From NCBI GenBank assembly GCA_963730585.1, contig CAVSSL010000013.1, positions 124,001 to 188,000 on the forward strand: a stretch of 64,000 nt of DNA. The letters are read 5' to 3'. Made by a program: the position numbers and the translations under genes. The notes beneath the pieces were generated by a model. That model saw nothing but the letters and a program-made list of their open reading frames with translations, had not been told where the DNA came from and ran no database searches. This DNA is from Pedococcus_A sp963730585 (lineage in GTDB: Bacteria > Actinomycetota > Actinomycetes > Actinomycetales > Dermatophilaceae). This document shows positions 55,166 through 64,000 of this stretch, one piece after another (position 1 is the first letter of the stretch; the number at the start of each line of letters is the position of its first letter).

Positions 55166-56389
55166 TCAGCCGCTCCCGCCGCCCTCGCCGACGGGCTCCG
55201 ACCCCACTGCTTCCGGCCCGAGCACCTCGAAGGAGGCCGGCCCCGCGAAGTGGCAGGCCACGTCGTGGTCGGGGCCGTGGCTGGTGGGCACGGGCACCTC
55301 CGCGACGCACCGCTGCCGCTGCTCGTCGGTCAGCTCCTGGCGGTACTTCGGGCACCGGGTGTGGAAGACGCAGCCGCTCGGTGGGTTCACCGGAGACGGC
55401 AGGTCACCCTTGAGCAGGATGCGCGACCGCTTGTGCTCCTTGCGCGGATCGGGCAGCGGCACGGCAGAGAGCAGCGCCTGCGTGTACGGGTGCAGCGGGT
55501 TGGCGTAGAGCTCGTCGCGGTCGGCGGTCTCCATGATCTTGCCGAGGTACATGACGGCGACCCGGTCGCTGATGTGGCGCACCACGGACAGGTCGTGGGC
55601 GATGAAGATGAACGTCAGGTCGTACTCGTTCTGCACGTCCTCGAGCAGGTTGACGACCTGGGCCTGGATGGACACGTCGAGGGCCGACACCGGCTCGTCG
55701 CACACGATCAGCGACGGCCGAAGCGCGATGGCCCGGGCGATGCCGATCCGCTGCCGCTGCCCCCCGGAGAACTCGTGCGGATAGCGGTTGTAGTGCTCCG
55801 GGTTGAGGCCCACCCGCTCCATGAGCCCCTGCACCGCGGGCCGCACCCCACCCGCCGGCTCGATGCCCTGGATCGCGAACGGGGCGCCGACGATCGCGCC
55901 GACGCTCTGCCGCGGGTTGAGCGACCCGTAGGGGTCCTGGAAGACCATCTGCATCTCGGTGCGCAACCGGCGCAGGTCACCGCCCTTGAGCCCCGTGATG
56001 TCGCGGCCCTGGTAGCGGATCGTGCCGGCGGTCGGCTCGAGCAGCTGGAGGACGGTGCGACCCGCGGTGGACTTGCCGCACCCCGACTCGCCGACCACCC
56101 CGAGCGTCTCACCCTTGCGCAAGGTGAAGCTGATGCCGTCGACGGCCTTCACCGGGTCGGTGGGGCGGCGGATGATGCCGCTGCTGCGCATGGGGAAGTG
56201 CTTCTTGAGGCCCTCCACCTCGAGGAGCACGTCGCCGAGCTCGACGCTGCCGCCGCCTCGCGCCCGGTGGCCGCTGAACCGCCGGCGTCCGCGCGGGATC
56301 TCCTCGGCGCCGGAGGACGGGCGAGCCTGCCCTGGCTCGTGGCGCTGCCGGGCCGGACCGTTGCCCTGGTCTGGTGTCGCGGTGCTCAT
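55166..56389 (-). CDS. Peptide ABC transporter ATP-binding protein, DppF-type (operon 2)
   Basis: 407 residues; ATG 56389 overlaps the dppD stop as ATGA. A 55-residue polar N-terminal extension precedes Walker A GESGCGKSTAGR, signature FSGGQRQRIGIARAI, Walker B LIVCDEPVSALD and CVFHTRCPKYRQ. Last gene of the operon. Confidence 0.94.
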   Translation of the reverse strand: MSTATPDQGNGPARQRHEPGQARPSSGAEEIPRGRRRFSGHRARGGGSVELGDVLLEVEGLKKHFPMRSSGIIRRPTDPVKAVDGISFTLRKGETLGVVGESGCGKSTAGRTVLQLLEPTAGTIRYQGRDITGLKGGDLRRLRTEMQMVFQDPYGSLNPRQSVGAIVGAPFAIQGIEPAGGVRPAVQGLMERVGLNPEHYNRYPHEFSGGQRQRIGIARAIALRPSLIVCDEPVSALDVSIQAQVVNLLEDVQNEYDLTFIFIAHDLSVVRHISDRVAVMYLGKIMETADRDELYANPLHPYTQALLSAVPLPDPRKEHKRSRILLKGDLPSPVNPPSGCVFHTRCPKYRQELTDEQRQRCVAEVPVPTSHGPDHDVACHFAGPASFEVLGPEAVGSEPVGEGGGSG

Positions 56390-57447
56390 AGCGTCGGCTT
56401 CACCTCTTCCTCGAAGATGCGCCGGCGCTCGTCGGGGTCGATGAGGCAGCGCACGGGGTGCGACGACGTGGCGTCGAACTCGGGGACCACGCTGTTGCAC
56501 CCCAGGCGGGCGTCGTCGCGGTAGTCGCACCGGGGGTGGAAGGGACACCCCTTCGGACGCGAGATCAGCGAGGGCGGGTTGCCCCGGATGGGTCGCAGCC
56601 GCTCCAGCCGGAGCCGGTCCATCCGGGGCATGGACGAGAGCAGTCCCCACGTGTACGGGTGCTCTGGGGAGTAGAAGAGGGTGTCGGCGTCGCCCCGCTC
56701 CACCGCCATGCCGGCGTACATGACCATGATCGTGTCGGCCATCTCTGCCACGACCCCGAGGTCGTGGGTGATGATGACGATCGAGGCGCGGAACTCCTTC
56801 TGCAGACTCACGAGGAGGTCGAGGATCTGGGCCTGCACGGTGACGTCGAGCGCCGTCGTCGGCTCGTCGGCGATGATCAGCCGCGGGTTGTTGATCAGGG
56901 CCATCGCGATCATGGCCCGCTGGCGCATCCCGCCGGAGAACTCGTGCGGGTACTGGTCGACGCGCTGGGCCGGGTTGGGGATGCCGACCCGGTCGAGCAT
57001 CTCGATGGTGCGCGCCCGCGCCTCCTGCTTGGACGTGTCGTTGTGAACCAGGTAGGCCTCCATGACCTGGTTGCCCACGGTGTAGTAGGGGTGCAGGGCC
57101 GAGAGCGGGTCCTGGAAGACCATCGCGATGTCCTTGCCGCGCCGCAGCCGCAGCTCCTCGTCGCTCAGGGTCAGCAGGTCGACGCCGTCGAGCTCGATGA
57201 TGCCGCTGAGCCGGGCGCGGGTGCCCCGGTAGAGACCCATGATCGCCTGGCTGGTCACCGACTTGCCCGAGCCGGACTCGCCGACGATGCCGAGGATCTC
57301 GCCCTGCCGCAGGTCGAAGCTCAGTCCGTCGACGGCGTGCACCAGGCCGTCCTCGGTCGGGAAGTGCACCTTCAGGTCCCGGACGGACAGCAGCATGTCC
57401 TTGCCCGTGGCACCGGCCGGTCGCTCGGCGCTGACGTCAGTGCTCAT
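56386..57447 (-). CDS. Peptide ABC transporter ATP-binding protein, DppD-type (operon 2)
   Basis: 353 residues. Walker A GESGSGKSVTS, signature FSGGMRQRAMIAMAL, Walker B LIIADEPTTALD, C-terminal CPFHPRCDYRDDARLGC. Starts 11 nt after dppB. Confidence 0.94.
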   Translation of the reverse strand: MSTDVSAERPAGATGKDMLLSVRDLKVHFPTEDGLVHAVDGLSFDLRQGEILGIVGESGSGKSVTSQAIMGLYRGTRARLSGIIELDGVDLLTLSDEELRLRRGKDIAMVFQDPLSALHPYYTVGNQVMEAYLVHNDTSKQEARARTIEMLDRVGIPNPAQRVDQYPHEFSGGMRQRAMIAMALINNPRLIIADEPTTALDVTVQAQILDLLVSLQKEFRASIVIITHDLGVVAEMADTIMVMYAGMAVERGDADTLFYSPEHPYTWGLLSSMPRMDRLRLERLRPIRGNPPSLISRPKGCPFHPRCDYRDDARLGCNSVVPEFDATSSHPVRCLIDPDERRRIFEEEVKPTL

Positions 57448-57458
57448 GCCGCTCCCCC

Positions 57459-58472
57459 TCAGCCGTACTTCACGCGCGGGTCGATGTAGGCGTAGAGCAC
57501 GTCGACGATGATGTTCGAGGTGATGATGAAGAAGGCCGCCAGGATGACGATGCCGACCATCGTGGGAAGGTCGAAGGTCGTCGCGGCCTGCACCGCCAGC
57601 TTGCCGAGCCCGTCGTAGTTGAAGACGGTCTCGGTGATGATCGCCCCGGCCAGCAGCACGCCGAGGTCGATGCCCGCCACGGTGGCGATCGGCGTCAGTG
57701 ACGCGCGCATCGTGTGCTTCCTGAGGATCTTGCCCTTGGGCAGTCCCTTCGCCTGGGCGGTGCGCAGGTAGTCCTCCCCCAGCGTCTCGAGCACGAACGC
57801 CCGGGTGATGCGCACGTAGGAGGCGATGAAGATCAGGGCCAGCGTCAGGCTCGGCAGCATCAGCCCGGACAGCCAGGCTGCGGGGTTCTCGCTCAGCGGG
57901 GTGTAGACCGGCACCGGCGTCAGCTGCCACTTGATCGCCACGTAGATGTACAGCCACAGGCCGATGAAGAACGTCGGGAAGGCGTAGAAGACGAGCGAGG
58001 TGCCCACCAGCGCGCGGTCGAGGAACCGCCCCCTGTTGAGGGCTGCGACCACCCCTCCGCTGACGCCCAGGACCATCCACATGATGAAGGCGACGATGGC
58101 CAGCGAGGCGGTGACCGGGAGCTTGCTGGCCAGCAGGGGCGTGACGTTCTGGCTCATCAGCGGCGAGTAGCCCAGGCAGGGCGCCGGGCAGTGCACGACG
58201 GTCTGCGGCGCGGTCTTGGCGACCTCCGGGTCGTCGGGATAGTCCCGACCGACGAAGACGCCTTTGACGAAGTCGGCGTACTGCACCAGGACCGGCTTGT
58301 CGTAGCCGAGTGCCTTTCGGTTCTGCTCGACCAGCTCCGGTGTGCAGTTCTTGCCGCAGGTGAAGCGCGCCGGGTCAGTCGGCGCGGCGAAGAACAGCAG
58401 GTAGGTCACGAGCGACATCACGAAGAGCATGACGAAGCCCACGAGCAACCGGCGGACGACGAAGGCGAACAC
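57459..58472 (-). CDS. Peptide ABC transporter permease, DppB-type (operon 2)
   Basis: 337 residues from GTG 58472, with GAGAGG about 8 nt upstream. Helix 1 VVRRLLVGFVMLFVMSLVTYLL; a long extracytoplasmic loop with four cysteines (FTCGKNCTPEL; VHCPAPCLGY), unusual against operon 1; EAA loop DYLRTAQAKGLPKGKILRKHTM. The cysteine-bearing loop could form disulfides outside the membrane. Confidence 0.92.
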   Translation of the reverse strand: MFAFVVRRLLVGFVMLFVMSLVTYLLFFAAPTDPARFTCGKNCTPELVEQNRKALGYDKPVLVQYADFVKGVFVGRDYPDDPEVAKTAPQTVVHCPAPCLGYSPLMSQNVTPLLASKLPVTASLAIVAFIMWMVLGVSGGVVAALNRGRFLDRALVGTSLVFYAFPTFFIGLWLYIYVAIKWQLTPVPVYTPLSENPAAWLSGLMLPSLTLALIFIASYVRITRAFVLETLGEDYLRTAQAKGLPKGKILRKHTMRASLTPIATVAGIDLGVLLAGAIITETVFNYDGLGKLAVQAATTFDLPTMVGIVILAAFFIITSNIIVDVLYAYIDPRVKYG

Positions 58473-58516
58473 GCGACACCTCTCAGTGCTGCTCGGCGGC
58501 GGTGGCTGTGGTGTCG

Positions 58517-58547
58517 GTCCGGCGGGGTGGCTCGCACCCCGCCGGAC
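58517..58547 (-). terminator. Hairpin between dppA and dppB (operon 2), first
   Basis: Perfect 13-bp stem (58517-58529 with 58535-58547), 5-nt loop, no U-tract. Nearer to dppB. Confidence 0.75.
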
Positions 58548-58555
58548 CTTGAGGT

Positions 58556-58594
58556 CCCGGGTCGTGGGAAGCACTCCGGCTTCCCACGACCGGG
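58556..58594 (-). terminator. Hairpin between dppA and dppB (operon 2), second
   Basis: 58556-58571 pairs with 58580-58594 with one bulged G, 8-nt loop. It begins 12 nt after the dppA stop. Together with the neighbouring hairpin it should protect or attenuate the binding-protein mRNA. Confidence 0.75.
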
Positions 58595-58606
58595 CTCAGT
58601 GGGTGG

Positions 58607-60353
58607 TCACTTGCTGCCGACACCGATGGCACCCAGCTCGGGGTAGCCGTTGGACGCCGGCGTCTGGGTGTAGTTCGTCACCCCGGAGCCGTGCAGGAAG
58701 TAGAACTTCTGCGCCACCAGCGGGATGTAGGCGACGTCCTTGCCGAGCTGGTCGTCGAGCTGGTTGTAGACCGTCGCCGCCGACTCGATGTCCGGCTTGA
58801 GCGCTGCCTCGTCGATCAGCTTGTTGGCCGCGTCGCTCTTGTAGTTCCCGTAGTCCTGGCCGTTCGACTTCTCGGTGAGGTTGATCCGGGAGTCGAAGAG
58901 CGGGGGCAGGACGGTCGCCTGCGAGGGCCAGTCAGCGCCCCAACCACCCCACACGACATCGGACTTGTCGTTGGCGGGGTTCTGGATGACGTCGTAGTAG
59001 GTGTCGGTCAGCGGGTCGAGGGTGACCTTGAAACCGGCCTTGTCCCACGTCGCCTTCATACCGGCCGCGGCGTTGTCCACCTCGGTCGTCCCGCCGTTGT
59101 AGGTGTACCGGATGGGGTACGGAAGCGTGACGCCGGCTTCCTCGAGCAGCTTCTTCGCGGCTGCGGGGTCACCGCTCGGCGGGGCCGTGAAGTTGGGGTT
59201 GTCCTTGTAGCCGATGAGGGACGGGCTGACGATCGACTTGGCGGGCTTGCCGAACTTGTCGCCACCCTGCGCGGTGATGTAGGCGTTCTGGTCGGTGGCC
59301 ATGGCCAGGGCCTGACGCACCTTGAGGTCCTTCATCCGGTTGAAGTTCGGCAGCACGTAGTCGATGAAGGGCGCGTCGACGAGAGTCGAGCGCGACTTCA
59401 CGGTGGGGTTGCCCTCGATCTGGCTGAACAGCGAGGCGGGGATGCGGCGATCGGTCACGGCGAACTTGTCGTTGCCGCTGTCGGCGATCAGGCGCTGCGA
59501 GATGATCTCGTTGGTCAGCCCCTCGATGAAGACGATCTTGTCGGGAAGGGCTTTGCGGAGGGTCTGGGTGTCCGTCGAGGCGTCGTAGTTCTCGTTGCGC
59601 ACGAAGGTGCCGCCCACGCCCTTCTTCCAGGTGCCCTCGATCTTGTAGGGGCCGTTGGCGAAGATCGCGTAGTTGGACTGGTCGCCCTTGTCCTGGTCTG
59701 CGCGGTAGGGAGCGGCGAAGCGCAGCGACGCGATGGCCAGAGGGAAGTCGACCCAGGGCTTGTTGAACCGGTAGGTGATCTTCTTGCCCTCGCAGGTGAC
59801 CGCCTTGTCGAACTCGGCCTGGCCTGCCCTTCTTGTACGGGCCGTTGTAGACGGGCAGCCCGTTCTTCTGGGGCACGTCGAGGTAGGCCAGCGCGTAGTT
59901 CGGGCCACCGGTGATGACGTCGGTGGCGAAACCACGCGAGAAGCCGTACTTCAGGTCCTCACAGGTGATCTCCTTGCCGTCCTGCCACTTGACCCCGTCG
60001 CGCAGGGTGAACGACCAGACCTTCCCTCCCTCGGTGGAGGTGCCGGTGTCGGTCGCCAGGTCGGGCACCGGGGTGGTGCCCTGCTTCGGGTCCGTGGTGA
60101 TGGGGAACCCCACGAGGTCGCGGTAGACCATCCGGTTCATGTTGGCGAGGTCGCGACCGATGTAGATGCGCTGTGGGTCGAGGTGCTCCGCCGGTCGCCG
60201 GGTCAGGTAGTACAGCGTCCCGCCCTTGGTGGCGCTGGCGCCGCCGCTGGTCCCCCCGCCGCTGGGCGCGGTGGTGCCGCTGCAGGCGGCGACGGCCAGC
60301 AGCCCGGCCGACGCCACGGCGGTCAGCCCGGCGGTTCTCATCCTGGTGGTCAT
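58607..60353 (-). CDS. Peptide ABC transporter substrate-binding lipoprotein (operon 2), frameshifted
   Basis: Lipobox VAAC (Cys near 24), SBP family 5 motifs RIYIGRDLANMNRMVYRDL, LRDGVKWQDGKEITCEDLKYG and ADWPSQATVLPPLFDSR. At about 59823 one extra G in a GGG run (minus strand: after PYKK) shifts the frame; correction gives KKAGQAEFDKAVTCEG and 581 residues. Span is one over a multiple of three. Shares many motifs with the LpqW-like lipoprotein at 40716-42464, so those two are paralogues. Second gene in its operon, unlike operon 1. Confidence 0.9.
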
Positions 60354-60468
60354 GGCCTCTCCTTCGGCTTGCGCACCGCGGTGGCGGTGCTCGGTCCCCC
60401 GGTCGTGCGGCAAGGGGTGTCTGGTGGTGCGCTGCTGCAGCGCAGGGGCCGGCTCACCGGCCGGTCGC

Positions 60469-61500
60469 TCACCGGTCCGCCTTCGGGTCGAAGGCGTCGC
60501 GCAGCCCGTCGCCGAGCAGGCTGAACGAGATGACGAGGACCGCGATGATGAGGGCCGGGAAGAAGAAGAACGCGAAGTCGGCCGGGGCGTAGTTGACCGA
60601 GTACTTCAGGATGTTGCCCAGCGTCGGGGTGGGCGGCTGGATGCCGACCCCCAGGTAGCTCAGCGCCGCCTCTGCGGAGATGTAGGTGGGCAGCAGCAGC
60701 GTGAAGTACACGAGGAGCGGCGCCCACAGGTTCGGGATGAGCTCCTTGGTGTAGATCCGGCTGTTCCGCGCCCCCAGGCTGCGGGCAGCCTCGATGAACT
60801 CCCGCTCCCGCAGCGACAGCACCTGCCCGCGGATGATGCGGGCGATGTAGGGCCAGCCGAAGAGGCCGAGCACCAGGATGATGTAGAGACCGTTGCTGGC
60901 GTTGCCTTCGGGAACGCCCAGCGAGGTGAGTCGGTCGATGAGCATGCCGGACAGGGCCAGCAGCATCAGCGTCTGGGGGAAGGCCAGGGTGATGTCGATG
61001 AGCCGCGTGATCGTGAAGTCGGGCCACCGGCCGAGGAAGCCGGAGATCAGCCCGAGCAGCGTGCCGAGGAAGACCGCGATGCAGGTCGCCGAGGTGGCGA
61101 CCACGAGGGAGAAGGTGATGCCGAGGACCAGGCGGGAGAGGACATCGCGCCCGGTGCCGGGCTCGACTCCCAGCGGGTGAGCGAGGCTGATTCCCCCCGC
61201 AGGGCCCTTGGGGAGGCCGCCGGTGTTCGCGTCGATGAGCTCGGGGTGGAAGGTGTAGGGGTCGAGGACTCCGGCCTTGGAGAGGATCGGTGCAGCGATC
61301 CCCGTCAGCACGGCGAGGAGGACCACGCCGAGCATGGCCATCGTGGTCTTGTCGCGGTAGAGCCTGGCCCGAGCCAGCTGCCAGGGGGTCTTGCCGGCGA
61401 TGACCTGCTCAGCCGACTCGTCGAGGATGAGGGAGTCGGCCTCGAGGGAGTCGACCGGCGCGTCGCGCTGCGGTCCTCGTGAAGCAGTCCTGTCCGACAT
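60469..61500 (-). CDS. Peptide ABC transporter permease, DppC-type (operon 2)
   Basis: 343 residues. Polar N-terminus, TTMAMLGVVLLAVLTGIAAPI, LGVEPGTGRDVLSRLVLG, EAA loop EFIEAARSLGARNSRIYTKELIPN. First gene of operon 2 (dppC-dppA-dppB-dppD-dppF), an unusual order. 115 bp separate it from dppA; a GGCCGG inverted repeat lies there. The 235 bp upstream hold the promoter; no clear -35/-10 stands out. Confidence 0.93.
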   Translation of the reverse strand: MSDRTASRGPQRDAPVDSLEADSLILDESAEQVIAGKTPWQLARARLYRDKTTMAMLGVVLLAVLTGIAAPILSKAGVLDPYTFHPELIDANTGGLPKGPAGGISLAHPLGVEPGTGRDVLSRLVLGITFSLVVATSATCIAVFLGTLLGLISGFLGRWPDFTITRLIDITLAFPQTLMLLALSGMLIDRLTSLGVPEGNASNGLYIILVLGLFGWPYIARIIRGQVLSLREREFIEAARSLGARNSRIYTKELIPNLWAPLLVYFTLLLPTYISAEAALSYLGVGIQPPTPTLGNILKYSVNYAPADFAFFFFPALIIAVLVISFSLLGDGLRDAFDPKADR

Positions 61501-61735
61501 GTGCCACCCGCACCTTGGTCAGGGCTGACGCGCGTGCAGGCACGCGTGCAGCCACCAGTTCCGGTGCGGAGAACGACCTGACTTCCGCCCCCGTCAGCCG
61601 TTCCGCTCTAGCCGTACCGCTCACTTGGGACGGTAGACCCGCCGACCTCCACAGGTCACCAGAGCGGGGTCCGCGTTCACCGAATTGCAACCGAACTTCA
61701 GCCTTAACCGGGGCGAAAAGGGACGGTTCACAACG

Positions 61736-62843
61736 TCATTCGCAGACGGTGCCATCTCCGTCACGGTCTTGGTACCACGCGTACTCCGGGTCACTGCCGG
61801 AGACGTAGGGCCCGTAGCCGGCCGCTGTCGCCGAACGACAGGTGTCGAAGCGGGGGTCGGTCGCACCGCCTCCCCCGGCCACAGGCTCCGCCGTGGAGGT
61901 GGTGCGTCGCGGCGGTGGTCGCGCGGCGGCGACTGCGGCTGGCGGACGCCTCCTCCGGGCCGCCACCGAGCGGCACCGGTCCCGCCGTGGGCAGCGGCTC
62001 GTCGGGGCAGGCGGCGAGCACCCGGCGCACGGCGTCGCGTTCGGCCGCGGTGACCCACAGGTCGTAGCGCTGCTTCACCGCCACCTGGCGGGCGACGTAG
62101 GCGCAGCGGAAGGACCGCTTCGGGGGCAGCCAGGTGGCGGCGTCCCCGTCGCCCTTGCCCTGGTTGACCGCGCCGCCGACGGCGAGCAGGTTCAGCGGGT
62201 CGTTGGCGAACGCCGTGCGCCGGGCGAAGGCCAGCTGCTGGGCGCCCTTCTGCCAGGCGTCGGAGAGCGCGACCACGTGGTCGACCTGCACCCGGCTGGA
62301 GGTGGACGGCCCGCGCACGAACGCGATGGTGTCGCCGGTGTAGGGGTCGTCCAAGGTGCCGCGCAGGACGACGCACCCGTGCGTCCCGGCCTTGAGGGTG
62401 TATGCCGTGAGGTCGCGGCGGAGGACGTCGTTGCGGGTGTCGCAGCCGTTGCGGTCGACGTCGGACCACGCCTGCCCGAACAGCTCCCGCTCGTACCCGG
62501 TGCGCGGCGCACGTCCCTTGACCGGGAGGCTCTCCAGCGCGGCCAGCGCCGTTCCCGCCCGCGGTGTCGGTGGCGCGCTGCGAGTCACGGGAGTGCTGCG
62601 CGGTGGGGCCGTCGAAGTCGTCAGCGTCGCGGTCGCTGACGTCGGGCCCGCCGGCGTCGACCGGGTTGGTGTCGCGGCGGCCCCGCTCGTGGCGGGAGCG
62701 GCGGCCCCTCCGACCGAGGAACCCGTGCCGGCCGAACCAGCGGGGTCGGCCCGGCCGGACAGGGCGGGCCACACGAGGGCGGCGACCAGGAGGAGGCCGC
62801 AGCCGAGGAACCAGCTGCGGCGTGACGGTGTGGGCGAGGACAT
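61736..62843 (-). CDS. Secreted/anchored HNH nuclease (DUF1524) with Excalibur domain, frameshifted
   Basis: An N-terminal hydrophobic anchor (about 10-28), a Thr/Pro/Ala-rich linker (to about 95), then the HNH domain: VQVDHVVALSDAW, DPLNLLAVGGAVNQGKGDGDAATW. The last ~40 codons, in another frame, encode an Excalibur Ca-binding motif (DPRFDTCRSA, DRDGDGTVCE) ending at 61736. One extra base between about 61925 and 61960 joins them; the span is one over a multiple of three. Extracellular nuclease role inferred, for nutrient scavenging or competition. Confidence 0.82.
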
Positions 62844-63016
62844 CAGGGGTACAGGCTAGGACGTCGCCTCTCTGGCCACATGCACCCCAGCCGCCTCTCG
62901 ACCGAACGGCCGGGGTGCGCCGGAGCGCCCTCCCCACGGACAGCCAGGGAACCGCGGACAGGTCCCGGTCGTTCTCAGGCCTCCACCCCCTACCGGAAGC
63001 GGTGAGCTCACCCTCC

Positions 63017-64000
63017 ATGTCTGGCTATTGGCTCGACATCGCCCTCGTCGGCATCCTCGTCCTCCTCAACGCCGGCTTCGCCGGAAGCGAGATGGCCCTC
63101 GTGTCACTGAGGGAGGGACAGCTGAAGCAGCTCGAACGGCAGGGCGGTGCGCGGGCCCTGCGCCTGGTGCACCTGGCCCGCGACCCCAACCGGTTCCTGG
63201 CGACGATCCAGATCGGCATCACCCTGGCCGGCTTCCTGGCCTCGGCGACCGCGGCGGTCTCGCTCGCGGAGCCCCTGGTGCCCCACCTGTCGGCCCTCGG
63301 GTCGGCAGCGGAGCCGGTCGCCGTCGCCGGCGTCACCCTGGTGCTGACCTTCGTGACGCTGGTCTTCGGCGAGCTGGCGCCCAAGCGCCTGGCCATGCAG
63401 ATGGCGCTCCCCTGGGCGCTCACCGTCGCCCGGCCGCTCGACGTGCTGTCGGCCGTCTCGCGGCCTGCTGTGGCCCTGCTGGGCGCGTCGACGAACGCCG
63501 TCGTGAGGCTGCTGGGCGGGCGGTCGGAGTCCGAGGTCGAGGAGATCTCCCCCGAGGAGCTCCGCGACCTCGTCACCAGCCACCGCGACCTCAACCCCGA
63601 GCAGCGGGAGATCATCAGCGGGGCCCTGGAGCTCCACGAGCGCAAGCTCCGCGAGGTGTTCGTCCCCCGCGGTTCCGTGTTCACCGTGAACGGCGAGGCC
63701 ACCCTGAGCGAGGCCCGGTCGGCCATGGCGGCGTCGGGCCACTCGCGGATGCCGGTCACCCGCCGCCACCACCTCGACGACGTGGTGGGCATCGTGCACT
63801 GGGCCTCCGTCCTCGAGGGCGGCGACGAGCCGGTGTCGACCGTCGCCACGCCCGCCCTCGTGCTGCCCGACACGGTGCGCATCTCCGAGGCCCTGCGCCA
63901 CTTCAAGGCCGAGCGCCAGCAGATGGCGCTCGTCATCGACGAGCACGGCGCGGTCGACGGCATCGTGACCCTGGAGGACCTCCTCGAGGAGATCGTGGGC
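63017..64000 (+). CDS. CNNM/CorC (HlyC) transporter-associated membrane protein, 3' end outside window
   Basis: 328 codons visible from ATG 63017 to the window end. A DUF21 membrane domain (about 1-190, with LLNAGFAGSEMALVSLREGQ and TFVTLVFGELAPKRLAM) and a CBS pair (from about 215, EVFVPRGSVFTV; VIDEHGAVDGIVTLEDLLEEIVG). The C-terminal CorC/HlyC domain is cut. Involved in Mg/Co efflux or homeostasis in relatives. No strong ribosome site is seen. Confidence 0.9.
   Translation, partial: MSGYWLDIALVGILVLLNAGFAGSEMALVSLREGQLKQLERQGGARALRLVHLARDPNRFLATIQIGITLAGFLASATAAVSLAEPLVPHLSALGSAAEPVAVAGVTLVLTFVTLVFGELAPKRLAMQMALPWALTVARPLDVLSAVSRPAVALLGASTNAVVRLLGGRSESEVEEISPEELRDLVTSHRDLNPEQREIISGALELHERKLREVFVPRGSVFTVNGEATLSEARSAMAASGHSRMPVTRRHHLDDVVGIVHWASVLEGGDEPVSTVATPALVLPDTVRISEALRHFKAERQQMALVIDEHGAVDGIVTLEDLLEEIVG

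Noticed and set aside
62844..62864. Leaderless -10 (TAGCCT) for the HNH gene
   Set aside because: Spacing to ATG 62843 is 9 nt, outside the 6-7 nt seen elsewhere.

Overview
The window is a 64 kb piece of a very GC-rich actinobacterial chromosome with no rRNA, tRNA, IS element, prophage or CRISPR that I could see. Strong GC bias at third codon positions, mycothiol genes (MshB), a 7Fe ferredoxin, DapD/DapC/DapE, a PRC-barrel/MgtE_N protein with DUF1003, DUF3117 and an ECF SigE/anti-sigma/HtrA/TatB block all indicate Actinomycetota. The mix of CWB2-VanY, VanW and two dipeptide ABC operons suggests a Micrococcales organism, perhaps Intrasporangiaceae (inference, not proven).

Layout. 1-8.3 kb: a PIG-L deacetylase (cut by the window edge), a stress membrane protein, a secreted CWB2-VanY peptidase, an acyl-CoA dehydrogenase, a frameshifted secreted trypsin-like protease, a RIO kinase, a Tat/lipoprotein hydrolase and an L,D-transpeptidase. 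8.5-10.5 kb: two coupled CitE/malyl-CoA-lyase-type enzymes. 10.5-18.3 kb: Mg-sensor-like MgtE_N/CBS protein, DUF1003, Mrp, and the convergent envelope-stress cassette sigE-anti-sigma-htrA-tatB with a divergent O-methyltransferase. 18.3-20.5 kb: PepA with a coupled small protein, and DUF3117. 20.6-24.0 kb: PaaX regulator, a large class-V aminotransferase and an enoyl-CoA hydratase. 24.0-28.0 kb: a tightly overlapping five-gene run (DivIVA-like, SRPBCC, Tag, two GT-C mannosyltransferase-like proteins). 28.0-36.1 kb: lysine/peptidoglycan precursor genes (dapE, dapD, dapC) with a LOG protein, a lysozyme-like protein, citrate synthase and ferredoxin. 36.1-45.0 kb: GNAT, VOC, VanW, flavin reductase, MshB, an LpqW-like lipoprotein, TypA and a NUDIX hydrolase. 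45.2-51.2 kb: a complete peptide ABC operon (+). 51.3-55.1 kb: pterin dehydratase, VIT transporter, acyltransferase, DacB. 55.2-61.5 kb: a second complete peptide ABC operon (-). 61.7-64 kb: HNH/Excalibur nuclease and a CNNM/CorC protein running off the end.

From about 51 kb down to 11 kb the gene set follows, in order, the backbone I remember from Mycobacterium tuberculosis Rv1159A (pterin dehydratase) to Rv1232c (MgtE_N), with local insertions. The themes are cell-envelope maintenance (PepA, HtrA, DacB, LDT, VanY, VanW, GT-C enzymes, LpqW-like), diaminopimelate synthesis, and peptide uptake.

Three window-wide signals stand out. (1) The octamer GTATGCCG occurs 39 times by my count on either strand, far above a rough base-composition expectation of about 2, with no strand bias; it also sits inside terminator stems. 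(2) At least fourteen genes have a TANNNT hexamer exactly 6-7 nt before the start codon, the signature of leaderless transcripts, and in three cases the upstream gene's TAG stop codon is the first half of that hexamer. (3) Seven otherwise conserved genes each carry one apparent single-base indel, six of them insertions; most are probably sequencing errors, but one lies in a 15-bp tandem repeat and could be real.
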